Shown one piece after another: positions 11,306 through 21,939 of a stretch of DNA of 64,000 nt. Made by a program: the position numbers and the translations under genes. Every line of letters starts with the position of its first letter. Position 1 is the first letter of the stretch. The notes under the pieces are model-generated. The model was not told the origin of the DNA, searched no databases, and worked only from the letters and a program-made list of their open reading frames with translations. The DNA comes from Plazaster borealis. Lineage: Eukaryota > Echinodermata > Asteroidea > Forcipulatida > Labidiasteridae. Location of the stretch: assembly GCA_021014325.1 (NCBI GenBank), contig CM037472.1, positions 15,113,063-15,177,062 of the forward strand, given 5' to 3'.

Positions 11306-12319
11306 TTTTCTTTGTTCAACCCCAAACTTTTGAGCCAGTTAGTTTCCCTTGTGGTTTATCACATGATATTGGAAATTTACAATCCAGAAATACTTGATGA
11401 TTCCAATATCTCAGATGCATTGTGGTGGTTGCCACTCACTGTCAGCACCCGGTGATGTAACTGCCCTGTAGCGTGTGTTAAACAAACGTACAACTGTACA
11501 AACAAACTACATTTTGATTTCCATGACTTCATTGTTGGCTCGGATCCCCCCCTGGGGTACTTTGGTTTCAATTTGGACGAAATCCCACATTTGGCCGTGG
11601 CCTTGACGCCTGAAGCTCAGGATATGAGAGGGTAGTCAATGCTTATTCATTGTGGTCACCATGGTATTATTAGTGGCTAGTGGTGATGCCAGGCTTCCTC
11701 TTCAGATCCCTCATGTTGCCATGGTGTCCCCCCCCCCTGGCACATTGTTGTTGTCCCACCCAAAAGATCAAGAATTTTGTGACTCTGTTTTAAGGTACAA
11801 ATTTAGAGGGTGGAGATGGGAGGTTTTTTTTGTGAATCACTCTGGCAGGTGCAGTGTGGAGTCGCTATGTTTATAACTATAATGAGTTGGCATATTTTAT
11901 CTGAAATCTGCCTGTAGCTTATACTTGTGTTGAATAATGGAGTCGACCGCTATGGTGGACTAGTGATAATATATCAACTCTATGTTCTATAAACATCAAC
12001 TGTTTTTGTAAAAAGCAAACAAAGGTGTTGGGTTTTCTTGATGAAGTGAAAACCTGTTATGACACTCTATAGGTTTGTATGTATATTGAAAAACAGAGTG
12101 ATTAAATGAAATGAATATAGGAACGATGTTGGGAAAGGATTGATGTATCCATGGTATAGCGGTCCATGTTTATCTTCAAAGTGTATACTTCAGGAGTACA
12201 AACCAACTAGAAACCTGCGCTCTACCCATACATATCTTTTGACGCCCTCCAATTATTAAAACTAAAGTCCTATGGTTCCTGCTCTTTCCAGTTTTGCTGC
12301 TGTTCTGTTTTGGAACAAC
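11306..12319. other. Non-coding stretch
   Basis: No supported exon; C-run and T-run low complexity at 11728 and 11825. Confidence 0.5.
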
Positions 12320-12470
12320 TTATCAGGCCTGATACTTCACGGAGGCAACGGAGGCAATTGCCTCCGTTGCCCATGGTCATTGTCTTGGTGCCCCTAGGTG
12401 CCCCTTGCCATGTTCCAATATAAATTTACAATTTCCTTAGGTGCCCAAAGGGCAGGTTTCCAATTAAAAA
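12320..12470. repeat. Dispersed repeat with 28-bp perfect palindrome
   Basis: Contains ATCAGGCCTGATACTTCAC, then a perfect palindrome at 12344-12371 (half-site GGCAACGGAGGCAA), then CCATGGTCATTGTCTTGGTG and GGTGCCCCT. A related copy on the other strand lies at about 27530-27615 and shares ATCAGGCCTGATACTTCAC and GGAGGCAATTG but lacks the full palindrome. Confidence 0.6.
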
Positions 12471-12879
12471 ACAAAAACAAAAACACTTTTTTTAAAGGAG
12501 AAAGATATTTATTTTGTTGCATTCTGTCGATTGTATTGTATCCCCTAATTATATGACAATTGTGCATTGCATCATACTTGGGTGAGCAGTACAGCATGAT
12601 CCTCAACGCACAACAGCAGCACGTCGGTGATGTCACCCTCAAAAAGTCGTAGTAACTTTCCCTTTGCCGAGAAGGAAATGATTGAAATTGTTGCACTGCA
12701 ACTCTTGATCACTGATCTCACTCTGTGTACCATCCAAGGGCAGTTCCCTTGGTTCACATGGTCATTACAGCTCTCTTTTGTTTTTGTTTCTTCTCAGTCC
12801 ATTCATGTCCAGGATGAGTCATTCTTTCTTTGTCAAGGCCAGTTCACCACATTGTTTCAGCTCAAGAGATTATCAACAG

Positions 12880-13440
12880 GGTCCCATTTCATAGAGCTGC
12901 TTTAAAGGCACTGAACACGTTTGGTAATTGTCAAAGACCAGTGTTCTCACTTGGTGTATCCCAACATGTGCATAAAATAACAAGCCTGTGAAAATTTGGG
13001 CTCAATTGGTCATCGAAGTTGCAAGAAAATGATGAAAGAAAACACACCCTGGTTGTACAAATTTGTGTGCTTTCAGATAGGAATAAAAACTTCTTGCAAG
13101 AAGTTTTTATTATTTTAGTGAGAAATTACCTCTTTTTCAAAAAATACATTACTTCAGAGGGAGTCGTTTCATACAATGTTTTATACTATCAACAGCTCTC
13201 CGTTGCTTGTGCTAAGTTTTTATGCTAATATTTGTTTTGTGTCATTACCAAATGTGTACGATACCTTTAAGCAGAAGATTGTATTTAAAATTTTCTGCTA
13301 AGCAAAACTAAGCAGGAAACCAGTCGAAGACAGATACAATGTGATATGACATTTTGGCTGATAACCTTGTTATAGTAAACAAAGTTGTTTAGAGCTGAGT
13401 GACTTTTTTGTGCTTAAGCAGCTCTTTGAAAATTGGGCCC
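12880..13440. mobile_element. MITE-2 copy split by a MITE-1 insertion
   Basis: The left end is GGGTCCCATTTCATAGAGCTGC. After the inserted MITE-1 it resumes GCAGAAGATTGTATTTAAAATTTTCTGCTAAGCAAAACTAAGCAGG and ends CTTAAGCAGCTCTTTGAAAATTGGGCCC. The terminal inverted repeats are well preserved. The interruption again falls at the TTAA of GCTTAAGC. Confidence 0.85.
12906..13266. mobile_element. MITE-1 copy nested in MITE-2, TTAA flanks
   Basis: Ends AGGCACTGAACACGTTTGGT and (inward) AGGTATCGTACACATTTGGT; TTAA lies at 12902-12905 and 13267-13270. The core is a 30-bp perfect palindrome at 13082-13111 with half-site AATAAAAACTTCTTG. There is no transposase frame; the short frames inside are repeat-derived. 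Confidence 0.9.
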
Positions 13441-14851
13441 TATTTTTGAGTGGATTCCTGCATAGTTTTTTTTATTTAGCAGGAAGCTGCTAAGCAGTAC
13501 TTTTCTGCTTAACCTGTTGAATGAGCCATTTGCGAGTTAGATTTTGAATAATGTCCGGCGTAATGACTCGATTGGTTATATGAGTGAACGCTCAAATTGG
13601 ATTCCACCGACTAAAGACAGTGTTGCTACATCAAATGGTTTGGGGGAAGCTTTTGTATAGCAACCTCCAGATTGGCAAAGTCTGGTACCGTTTTCCCATA
13701 CGCATTTATTCAAAATTGTGGACAATAATAAAAATAGCCGTGTTAGTCAGATGGAAAAACAAGGAAGATAGTGGTTGCACAAGACTAACAATAAAAATAT
13801 ATATATAGAAAACAAAATATTGTAATTGTTAGTCTTTAAGTGCTACCACTAACTATGTTTAATTCTTTGTTTTATTCAGAATTGTGTATGGGTGTTTCGC
13901 TGTCTCTTACGCAACCTGTGCAAAAGCTATCTCCTGAACCATGTTGACATAGCAACTGTCTCTAGTCTGAGGAAATCAAATTTAAGCGGGTCACTTGTGA
14001 CTGAGCATGTCATTAATATACAGATATTGTTCAAATGTAACTCGCAAATGGCTTAAGAGTTGGGCCTCACTGGACCTAGAGATTTGAAGTGACAATCTTA
14101 ATGAACTTTAAGCCAAAATCATACTTGTTTTTAACTGTGGACTTTTGTATATTTGTGTATTATTCAATTTGGAAAGCATTCTTTGAGAAAGTGTTGCTTG
14201 AATCTGGTCTTTCCTGTCTTGCAGCCAGGACACCTGTTTCAGTAATTATTGCAACGAAATGTTCTGAAACTCAATGATTTTTCAACCTCATATACGCAGT
14301 ATCCCCCCCCCCCTCCCAAAGTGCACTTGTCACACCAACTTTAAAATAATAGATGGGGAAACAAACCCACAGACATACAGCACACCAGTAAACTCCATTA
14401 GCACCAAGACAATACTTCCACTGGGACCTTTTTACAGCCAGATTATTTGCGCATTATCCACTGGCAGAGAAATCCCAACTCCTTTGTCCCGGGGTAAATC
14501 CCCAGTTGAGATTTTGGTCAGGTTTTTGCGGTGGTCAAATAAAATTTAAAAAACGTATGTTTGGATATCCTGACAGAATTGGAGACGTAGCCTTGATGAA
14601 GGGTCCAGTCTCGATGTCCAAGCTCAATTCCCGCAGGGGGTTGTTGCACTCTTAAAAAAAGATTTTTTTTTTTTTTACAAGTTCAAGTTTGTTGCCATTT
14701 CTCTATGTGGTACATGGTGCGTATCGAGAAAATTTCTTTATTGCACAAATATATGAAACCTTGAGTGATAAAACAGGTTGATGAGATTGCTTCTTTGTGC
14801 ACACAAGCGCTTGACCGTTTCCCTCAATTTGTCAATGATTTGGAGAACTTT
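13441..14851. other. Non-coding stretch
   Basis: No supported exon. Low-complexity C-run (14303) and T-run (14665) only. Confidence 0.5.
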
Positions 14852-15308
14852 TTAAAGGAGCTGTACATTCGGGGAAAACTTTGTCTGTGTTTTTCAGCCA
14901 TTTTTACCACTGTAGGGAAAGTATACTCTTTGGTTTTTGGAACCGTTTGATTGTTTTGATCCTATGTAAATGTAGACATACAATAAAACTAACCTGTGAA
15001 AAATTTATTTCAAAAGGTGGTCGCGTTTTTTTGAGATATCGCCGAAAATCCGGAGCGATTATGTCCATACATGAAGAAAAATCCGTAATTGAAATACACA
15101 CTCTGAGAAACGTATCTGACAGGACATTTGTCAGATTCAAATTTTTGGGGGATAAAAACTGATATATCTTTTACATAACCACATTACTTCGAAGTGAAAT
15201 CATTCTCAAAATGCTATATACTATCGAAAGCTGCTGTACTTCTAACCAAGTAGGTTTTTATTGCCATTAATTTTAAGAGTGATTACCAAACGTATACCTT
15301 CCCTTTAA
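14852..15308. mobile_element. MITE-1 subfamily B copy
   Basis: The right end is ATTACCAAACGTATACCTTCCCTTTAA; the left end TTAAAGGAGCTGTACATTCG is decayed. Interior blocks AACCTGTGAAAAATTTATTTCAAAAGG, GATATCGCCGAAAATCCGGAGC, GAAATACACACTCTGAGAA and ACCAAGTAGGTTTTTATTGCCATTAAT are shared with 28104-28471. These two copies therefore form a subfamily distinct from the main MITE-1 group. Confidence 0.75.
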
Positions 15309-15602
15309 CAAGCTATATCCTATGACACTCATTTTAATTGTATCCTTTGCTCTATGTCATAACACATACAGTAATTTTAAATTCTGAACTTTGGTTTTCT
15401 TTCACTTGAAATTATTTCCAGAAATTATTTTAAACACCTGTTTAAATTAATTAATGAGCTTTTATCAAGACTCTGTGCATTTGATAACATTTGTTTTATT
15501 TTTTCATTTTGTTATACTTGACATAAATTGATTTGAAGGTAAAATTTGTAGGTCTTCAAGTTGATTATTTTAAAATGTATTAATTTCTGGATCTCTTCAC
15601 AG
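15309..15602. other. Intron end before plus-strand exon
   Basis: AT-rich sequence ending in a polypyrimidine tract and TCTCTTCACAG, the acceptor of the exon at 15603. Confidence 0.6.
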
Positions 15603-16255
15603 CTGCACGTCTCTTCTCGGAAAGCAGCCAGCAAGCCATACAGGAAGCACTTCAGCGTCTTGCTCGCCGTCAAGCCGTCCGCCAATACTCGGCTTCAAGC
15701 AGCCAGAACCAGAACGTAGTCACCCAACAGTATCTACAGCATTACAACAGCGGTGGCAGCGGCGGTACGCCGACGCCAAGTCCACTCCAATCCAGTCTGA
15801 ATCTGACCAGTGCTGCACGGAACTCACTAGCATCAAGGAGCACAAGCAACTTATCCTGGGATGCGGGAATGAAGAGCCAAAGTAGTAACAGTATCTTAGA
15901 TAGTAATGTACAGAGCAAGAAGACGTCTTCCCTGAGCCAGTCTGGAAACGCCAGCCAGCTAAGGCGACAGTTTAGTCAAGACTCGGTGATCGATAATCCC
16001 GAGCTCAGGGGATCTGAGCTGAGAAATGAGGAGAGGGAGAGTTACTACACCGACTCAAATCCGGATTTGCACGGTTACCAGCCAACGGGGAGCCAGCATT
16101 TTCGGAGTGCTTTACAGCAGGAGGGAGCAAGATCGTCCAACGTGAGTAGCGACGAAGGAGGCAGAGCGGCCCAGAAGCAGCCGTTGAGTCTACAGGAGAA
16201 GAAGCAGATATCTCATGATATGACACAGCTCAGTAAGATCAAACACCAAGAAAAG
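15603..16255 (+). CDS. Exon A of an unrecognised Ser/Gln-rich protein
   Basis: This is an internal exon of 653 bp, bounded by a strong acceptor (TCTCTTCACAG) and an ideal donor (GAAAAG/GTAAGT). It enters in phase 1 and leaves in phase 0, with 217 uninterrupted codons. The start reads AARLFSESSQQAIQEALQRL, a likely amphipathic helix, followed by ARRQAVRQYSASSSQNQN. The rest is Ser/Gln/Asn-rich and probably disordered, with SASRSTSNLSW-like stretches, RRQFSQDS (a possible basophilic kinase site) and a closing basic segment ISHDMTQLSKIKHQEK. No catalytic motif or classic domain is visible. It looks like the regulatory tail of a larger protein whose N-terminal exons are not in this window. A tubulin-ligase-type (TTLL5-like) tail crossed my mind, but I cannot support it from the residues. 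Confidence 0.8.
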
Positions 16256-16706
16256 GTAAGTTGCTACCTCACATTGTGCACGTACGTTTGACTGGTATAT
16301 ATACCTGTATCATGCTGCCACCATCTTGGTCATGTTCCCCGTATCCAGTAATATTAATGGATGCTGATATTCATTGTACAAAAAGGAACCAGACTATTTC
16401 TCCTTCCAGCCTTGGTTTGATTATCATTCAGTTGAATGGGAGAAAATCAAGATGGCCACACCATGGTAAAGGTCTATTCCTGAATTACAGATGCTTTATT
16501 CACGCACCTGAATTGAATAAGCCATTTTGAGATATGGTGGACACGATACTATGACACTGTGAGGTTTGGGTAAATTTATCTGCTGTACAATGTATACACC
16601 AAAAACAAACAGTGCACTCCTATAGTGTCCACCATAATCTCAGAAAGGGTAATGGTATTAAATTGAACTGAACCATTCTGGCATGTTTGGCTCAAATGCC
16701 AAATTA
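16256..16706. other. Intron A/B, 5' part
   Basis: Begins GTAAGT. Nothing else recognised before the small MITE at 16707. Confidence 0.6.
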
Positions 16707-16843
16707 AGCCCGGTTCATACTTCATGCGAAAGCGAAAACAAAGCAAATTTTCTTGCTCATAATTGGAAAAAAGGGTGCGGTTTGTTTATTGCGTCATCAA
16801 AATTTGCTTTGCATTTGCTTTCGCGTGAAGTATGAACCGGGCT
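16707..16843. mobile_element. 137-bp MITE, ~30-bp TIRs, TTA duplication
   Basis: AGCCCGGTTCATACTTCATG at the left is the near-perfect reverse complement of the right end (CGTGAAGTATGAACCGGGCT), continuing inward through GCGAAAGC-type sequence. TTA lies on both sides (16704-16706, 16844-16846). The short length, long TIRs and 3-bp TTA duplication fit a PIF/Harbinger-type MITE. Confidence 0.85.
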
Positions 16844-16863
16844 TTATACGGATACAAGTATTT

Positions 16864-17030
16864 AAAAAAATAGTTAATGGTCTGACGTTTCGACCCTAGC
16901 TGAGTCTTTCTCGAAGCCTTCGAAAAGGACTTTGCTAGGGTCGAAACATCAGGCCATTAACTATTTTTTTGCATTTATACCATGGGTCCTTTTGGTTGGT
17001 AAGCAGTTTGCAACAGCTAATTCTATTTTC
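16864..17030. repeat. Foldback family 4, hairpin plus tail
   Basis: Arms at 16864-16900 and 16934-16970 (AAAAAATAGTTAATGGTCTG against CAGGCCATTAACTATTTTTT, continuing through GACGTTTCGACCCTAGC) form a stem of about 35 bp around a 33-nt loop that is itself partly self-complementary. The following tail, TATACCATGGGTCCTTTTGG to GCAACAGCTAATTC, is the reverse complement of the fragment near 31260-31315. Confidence 0.75.
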
Positions 17031-18659
17031 TCATATATGTATTTCAGTAAAACATTTAAAATAGACGAACAGTTTGTAACATATTTTGCGGAATACAAAA
17101 CTGAACTTATAATAAACTAAACTGGAAACAGATTGTTATGTTACTAGTTGAAAAAATGAATCTCAATCAATACACTAATTGAGTACCTGAAAGTGAAATA
17201 CACAGCTGGTAAAATAAACTATTACAAAAATATGTGATCACTTGAAACACATTTTTGTTTACTTTGGAAACCAAACCTGGGAACAGATCAAAGGATTTTC
17301 GATAAAATACACTAAGAATAGAGTGTCTGACACGTCATCATTGCCATCAAAGAGGTTTTGGAAGTGTTTGTTGAATATTCAAAAATTGCATCAAAGGTCG
17401 CCCAGATCAGATTTAATGTCAACTGAAAGAAAGCAGGGGATCATTTCCCACCTCTTACACAGCCACGGCAGTGACACATTAGATGCCTTAACATTGGTGT
17501 CAAAGGTGAACGTCTGTGATTTAACACTTGTTTGTTGACAGCTTCCTTTATTTGATGTAGACATTGGAAATGTCCTCAATGCCATAACCACCCCCCCCCC
17601 CCAACCCTCATGGAGCGGTAATTGACCAAAGATCTTCTGACATCATTTCACAATAAATGCCACCGGATCTCTTGGATTATCTCCCAGTCAAACTAAACCC
17701 TGCAGTTCATTGTGTGTCTAAATCCTTCAGGGTGGATTTGATTGGGTTCAGAGTAGTGTAGTGTGTTGCACCTGTGGGTTCAGTTGACATTCTCAAGATA
17801 CTGCCTACCCCCTTCTTATTTTGTAATATACTGGAGTTGACAGTTGCGCTTAAAAATAAATCAAATGGCTCGAGTTACTTTTGTGGCGCACACTTAGGGA
17901 GGGCCAATAATGGCATTTTTTTTTACCAATGATTGGAAATGTTTTTTCTCGCCTTGTCTCAACTTTTAATGAACGACTATCCCTTAATTCCTTTGTATCA
18001 TAGGCTTTAAATGTAGGATCATACTTTGGTAATGACCCTGGAAAGAAATTGTATAATTTCTAGCCGAAAGCCTCGTTGTTATAAAGATGGTAATCATAGT
18101 AAGCATCCTGTGAAACTATATCCTCTGAAGTGCCACCCCCCCCCCTGTTGATTAGAAATCAATAAAAGTATGTCGACAAATTTGAATCTCCAAAGATCGC
18201 CTGCAGGCGCCTTTTGGAAATTTCTCAGGTGTCCGTTTGATTGCTGCCCTCAGAACAGCCAGAGATGCGGTTGGTACCTGCTGTCACCTTGCTAAGCGTA
18301 GATGGATTCGACGTTCTTGATGAAATTACTGTGTCAGCTTTTTGCTGTTTTCACAACAAGTAGACACTGTATTCAACTGAAACTTTCCCAGGTGACTTTT
18401 ATTGTATCTTTCTTGATAATTTTGCCTTTAAGTCAGCATTTACCTTACCTTACCTAGTCTGTTCGTGCCTCCTGGCACATAAGGACTCACATTTACATAG
18501 TCAGCATTTACCTTGACAAAAACCAAATGATGATCCGACCTATAAGCAGTTAAGTCTTTATAGGAGGGGGAAGTACCAACGAGAAGCAAACGCCTCTCTT
18601 ATCGTGTTTTGTAATATCAGTGTAAGGGTTTGACTGGCCTCTCGTCATCAGGGACACTA
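17031..18659. other. Intron A/B sequence
   Basis: No supported exon. Poly-C at 17591-17602 and 18138-18145, and TTACCTTACCTTACC at 18439-18453, are the only low-complexity features noted. Confidence 0.5.
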
Positions 18660-18825
18660 TGTTGTCTAAATGGTTATGACATCTGCTCTGGAATGCATCG
18701 GACATGGGTTCAAATCCCACCCTAGTAGTATGCCTGTGGAATATTTTTCCTCAGGCCTGGGGGGGGGGGAGGACTGAGTATGCAGTGCTTATCATACATC
18801 GGTGTAGGGGGGAAAAAACAGTGAT
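18660..18825 (+). mobile_element. tRNA-derived SINE copy a
   Basis: Contains a tRNA-like head ending in the B-box CATGGGTTCAAATCCCACCC, then TATGCCTGTGGAATATTTTTC, and the tail signature GGACTGAGTATGCAGTGCTTA followed by ATACATCGGTGTAGGG. Other copies share the same head-tail order (20264-20398 on minus, 20840-21550 split, 43425-43567 on minus). Confidence 0.7.
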
Positions 18826-18839
18826 ACGTTTGGTTGTGT

Positions 18840-18868
18840 TTAACCATAGAGAAAGTCTCTATGGTTTA
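18840..18868. repeat. Perfect hairpin beside MITE-3
   Basis: TTAACCATAGAGA-AAG-TCTCTATGGTTTAA is a 13-bp stem with a 3-nt loop, immediately left of the MITE-3 copy at 18870. Confidence 0.7.
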
Positions 18869-18869
18869 A

Positions 18870-19312
18870 GGCAAAGTAAATAAAATAACATGTTGCTCGT
18901 CCAGATTTTTTAAAAAGTTCGAGAGGGAGGTCCTTATTATTTTTTTTTATTTTCCAATTTTGTATTATTTTTTCCAAGATGGCCACCATGTCTAAGATGG
19001 CCGCCATAACATATTTGAAGAGGGTTTTATGGTTTATGAGCATGTTCGTTTTGTCCTCAACATTAAGAAAACATGAGCATAATTTTGGCGAGATCTGGTT
19101 AAAAAAAAAAACTGTATAGGCATGGGAACAGGAAGGGCAAAGAAAAGGTTTCGAAAATGAAGATTTTCTCTGTGTAAAATTTCGTAGATTTTTAAGTTAT
19201 TTTTCATTATTATTTAGGCCTATTATTAAATAACAAATAACAAAAGAATTCATGCGGCGTCCAAAATCGGAGGGGGCAGGGACAAGCAACATGTTATTTA
19301 TTTTACATGGCC
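18870..19312. mobile_element. MITE-3 copy 2, TAA flanks
   Basis: The left end GGCAAAGTAAATAAAATAAC and the right end (inward GGCCATGTAAAATAAATAAC) form an imperfect TIR continuing into ATGTTGCTTGTCC. TAA occurs on both sides (18867-18869, 19313-19315). The interior TCCAAGATGGCCACCATGTC block is the reverse complement of the one in copy 1 at 3886, so the two copies carry the interior in opposite orientation. Confidence 0.8.
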
Positions 19313-20263
19313 TAACAAGGTCCAAGTATTGTTTACGGAGTGCCTGAAGTGAAAATGCTAATTGTAATGTTGTTATGATCAGTAGAGTTTACTTGTTTCA
19401 ACTTCCTTGGATACAGTAGCTCTTTTTTTTATGATGCAGTGTAGGCATGTAGGTTGGGGAAGGGAATGGGAATTGTCTAACCCACAGCTGCCTTTCTGCA
19501 CAACGTCTTCCTTACAAACCCAATCCCCCCCATTCAGTTCAACTTAAAAAGGGAAAATTGAAACATGAAGCACATGTTTCATGTGTGTTTTAGGAATCAT
19601 TCCAATCCAAGCTCAAAATTTGGTTCCATTCAAATCCCAACCAATCTCAAACAGCAGGGTTTGACCTTGCCTTGTTTGTCTCTCGCTCTTTTTGAAGTTG
19701 GGAAATCTAAAACGGAAGAAAAATGCGCATGGTAAACCAATTGGGGAAACCTCAACGTCTGGCAGGCAATGCTGTAAATCTTCCTCCGTGGCCCTGCTAG
19801 TTTAGGGTCCACCAATGTCATCACCCCCTGACTTTCCTTAAAGGGGGATTAAATTCTTTCTTTTGTTTTGTTAGGTAAAATATGGAAGTGAAGTGTATTA
19901 AGGGCAGCCTGTTAAATAACTACCTTGAGGGTTAAGAGCTGTACTAAGAAACATTTCATCAAAAGAAGAAGATGTTTTCTACTAAGGATAGTAGTCAATT
20001 GTGGATTTCTTTTGGTAAAGTTATAAAAGTAGACTTGCATGCACATTCGGATCTAGAATTAAAAGCACAAGAGTTTGTACCGTTTTTTTCAACAAGGGTA
20101 AGAACATGACCATACATCATACATGTAGTTATAAATTAAATATGAATGATATAATATTGTCTTTATAGGCAAACCCAATACCACTTCTTTGAAGTTTTAG
20201 CTCAATTCAATGCAAAATACTTAATGTACGGCGTACAAAACTCTTTGATTGAATGAAGGAATG
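19313..20263. other. Intron A/B sequence
   Basis: No supported exon or clear repeat boundary. Confidence 0.5.
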
Positions 20264-20398
20264 GCACTGTATACTTGGTGCTTTCCAAGCCCTTTGGGGG
20301 AAACAATTCCACATGTTACTTGGGTGGGATTCAAACCCATAACCCCCCTGTATTCCACCAGCAGAAGGTTTTAACCGCTGGACCACCGAGTCTGCCCG
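20264..20398 (-). mobile_element. tRNA-derived SINE copy b, left arm of large palindrome
   Basis: On the minus strand it reads as a head beginning with CTCGGTGGTCCAGCGGTTAA, the B-box TATGGGTTTGAATCCCACCC, AACATGTGGAATTG, and the tail AAGCACCAAGTATACAGTGC. This left arm and its continuation to about 20530 pair with 20755-21522 on the right. Confidence 0.7.
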
Positions 20399-20839
20399 GT
20401 AACGAGAGGCAGGTTCGAATTCTGTAACTAGCAGCAGACAATTTAATTGATGTATTGCATCAGGGATAAGGAATATTACTTTGGTTTTACCTTCACCTGA
20501 TATTTATTAAGCACTGTATACTCAGTGCTTTCAGAGTCTAGTGAAATAAATATTTTTCTTTATTCCTGATGCAATTTTTATCAGGCATGATATTCTTTCT
20601 ACTTTAGTGTGTTTCCCAGATCTGTTTGCCCTTGTAAACATCTGAAAAATTGTGATTAAATAGCCTGAAAAGTGTATTAAAGTCAACACCATGTGTACAT
20701 GTAGGTCAACACTTGTACTCGATAAAATGTTCCTACTTTTTTTCCAAGGGCCAAAAATCATGCCTGTATTACATCAATTAAATTGTTTGCGGTACCCGCT
20801 GCTAATTACCTGATTCTAACCAGCCCCTTGTCACCAGGC

Positions 20840-20932
20840 AGACTAAGAACATCTGCGGGTGGAATACAGGGGGGTTCATGGGTTCGAATCCCACCCGAGT
20901 TACATGTGGAATTGTTTTCCATGGGTGCGTTC
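20840..20932 (+). mobile_element. tRNA-derived SINE copy c, 5' part
   Basis: TTCATGGGTTCGAATCCCAC is an intact B box. The element breaks off after ATTGTTTTCCAT, where the next element is inserted, and resumes at 21486 with AGGGCTTGGGAGAGCACTAA and the tail TATACAGTGCTTAATACACA. Confidence 0.75.
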
Positions 20933-21485
20933 GATTAGCTTACACGTGTAAGTAAAACTTACACGAGAGCGTTCGATTAGCCATCACATGATACTCGTGT
21001 CTGCCCCGGTGTCAGCCACCACAGCCCCAGCTCGCGAGCGGGTCTCTGGTGGATGCCGGGGTGTAATGACGTAGTTTCCGGGTGCAGACGTATCATATCA
21101 AGATGGCGGGGGACAAGTTGAATTCGACGCGGCGAGTGCAAAAACTACAAATTAATACACAGATTTATCGTCTATGAAACAATAATGGCAAATGAAAAGG
21201 AAATGTATTTCCTGAAAAACAAACAGTTGGTGAGTGTGTACAAACTATGAATGATATAATTAAATTGTTTCGTCACGGACATTGACATTTTCCATTTGAG
21301 CAGACGACGGAAATGACGGAGCTGTCTGTTTGCACTTGTTTAAGTCGCGCTGCTACGTAAAAATCTTTGACCTTAATTTTCCCAGAGTGCCAAGTGAAAA
21401 CACCGCAGCGTTCAATTAGCCTCGTTTTGTGGCTACCACGAGTGTAAGTCCCCGGTATACACGGGGAAGCTAATTGAACGCACCC
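20933..21485. mobile_element. 553-bp TIR element inserted in a SINE
   Basis: The left end GGGTGCGTTCGATTAGCTT and the right end (inward GGGTGCGTTCAATTAGCTT) form a 19-bp TIR with one mismatch. AT flanks both sides. The interior is CpG-richer than its surroundings, contains AAGATGGCGGG (a YY1-type promoter motif) at about 21099, and contains a short coding exon candidate at 21185-21229. The type of transposon is not clear from the TIR alone; no transposase remains. Confidence 0.75.
21185..21229 (+). pseudogene. Captured or residual first coding exon in TIR element
   Basis: ATG opens a 15-codon frame (MANEKEMYFLKNKQL) ending exactly at a good splice donor, TTG/GTGAGTGTG. It sits about 85 bp after a CpG-rich, AAGATGGCGG-containing stretch. 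This is the arrangement of a 5' UTR plus first exon. The rest of the gene is absent from the element. It could be the remnant of the element's own gene or a captured host exon; chance remains possible for so short a frame. Confidence 0.35.
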
Positions 21486-21550
21486 ATATAGGGCTTGGGA
21501 GAGCACTAAGTATACAGTGCTTAATACACATCTGTGCAAGGGTGGAACCC
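21486..21550 (+). mobile_element. tRNA-derived SINE copy c, 3' part
   Basis: Continuation of the SINE split by the TIR element. It carries GGGCTTGGGAGAGCACTAAG and TATACAGTGCTTAATACACA, then CTGTGCAAGGGT, the family tail. Confidence 0.7.
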
Positions 21551-21939
21551 AAAATAGAGTTCTAGACCCCCAAATAAACGCTGTTATTAGTTCAGGGTGT
21601 TGGTTTAAATACTAACAATGTGGCCACTCCGACATACTCATCGTCATTCTCTATCATCAATATTCCGAATCACATTGTCATTTAAAAAATATGTTTAGTT
21701 CAAGTAGGTCTACTGATTGTGTATTTCCTTGCCTTGGATATTTGGTCAGTTTAATGTAGGAGAACGGAAATAAAATCATTAAAATACCAGCCCAACCTCA
21801 ACATTTTTTGTGTGGTTTAGAAATATTTTTTATACAGGAAAAGCTCACTGTCTGTATCAACAGGATTTGCAGTATTAATGTTACGAATAAAGCTCACCCA
21901 GTCTGAAATTTCTACATGTGCCAATCATTCATATTGAAA
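21551..21939. other. Intron A/B sequence
   Basis: Nothing recognised. Confidence 0.5.

Larger units (their letters stand above)
20264..21522. repeat. Large inverted repeat built from two SINE copies
   Basis: The left arm (20264 to about 20470) matches the reverse complement of the right arm (about 20760-20932 plus 21486-21522). Shared blocks include GCACTGTATACTTNGTGCT, ACAATTCCACATGTNACT, GGTGGGATTC, CCCCCCTGTATTCCACC and CAATTTAATTGATGTA. A 553-bp element interrupts the right arm, so the palindrome is older than that insertion. Confidence 0.75.
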
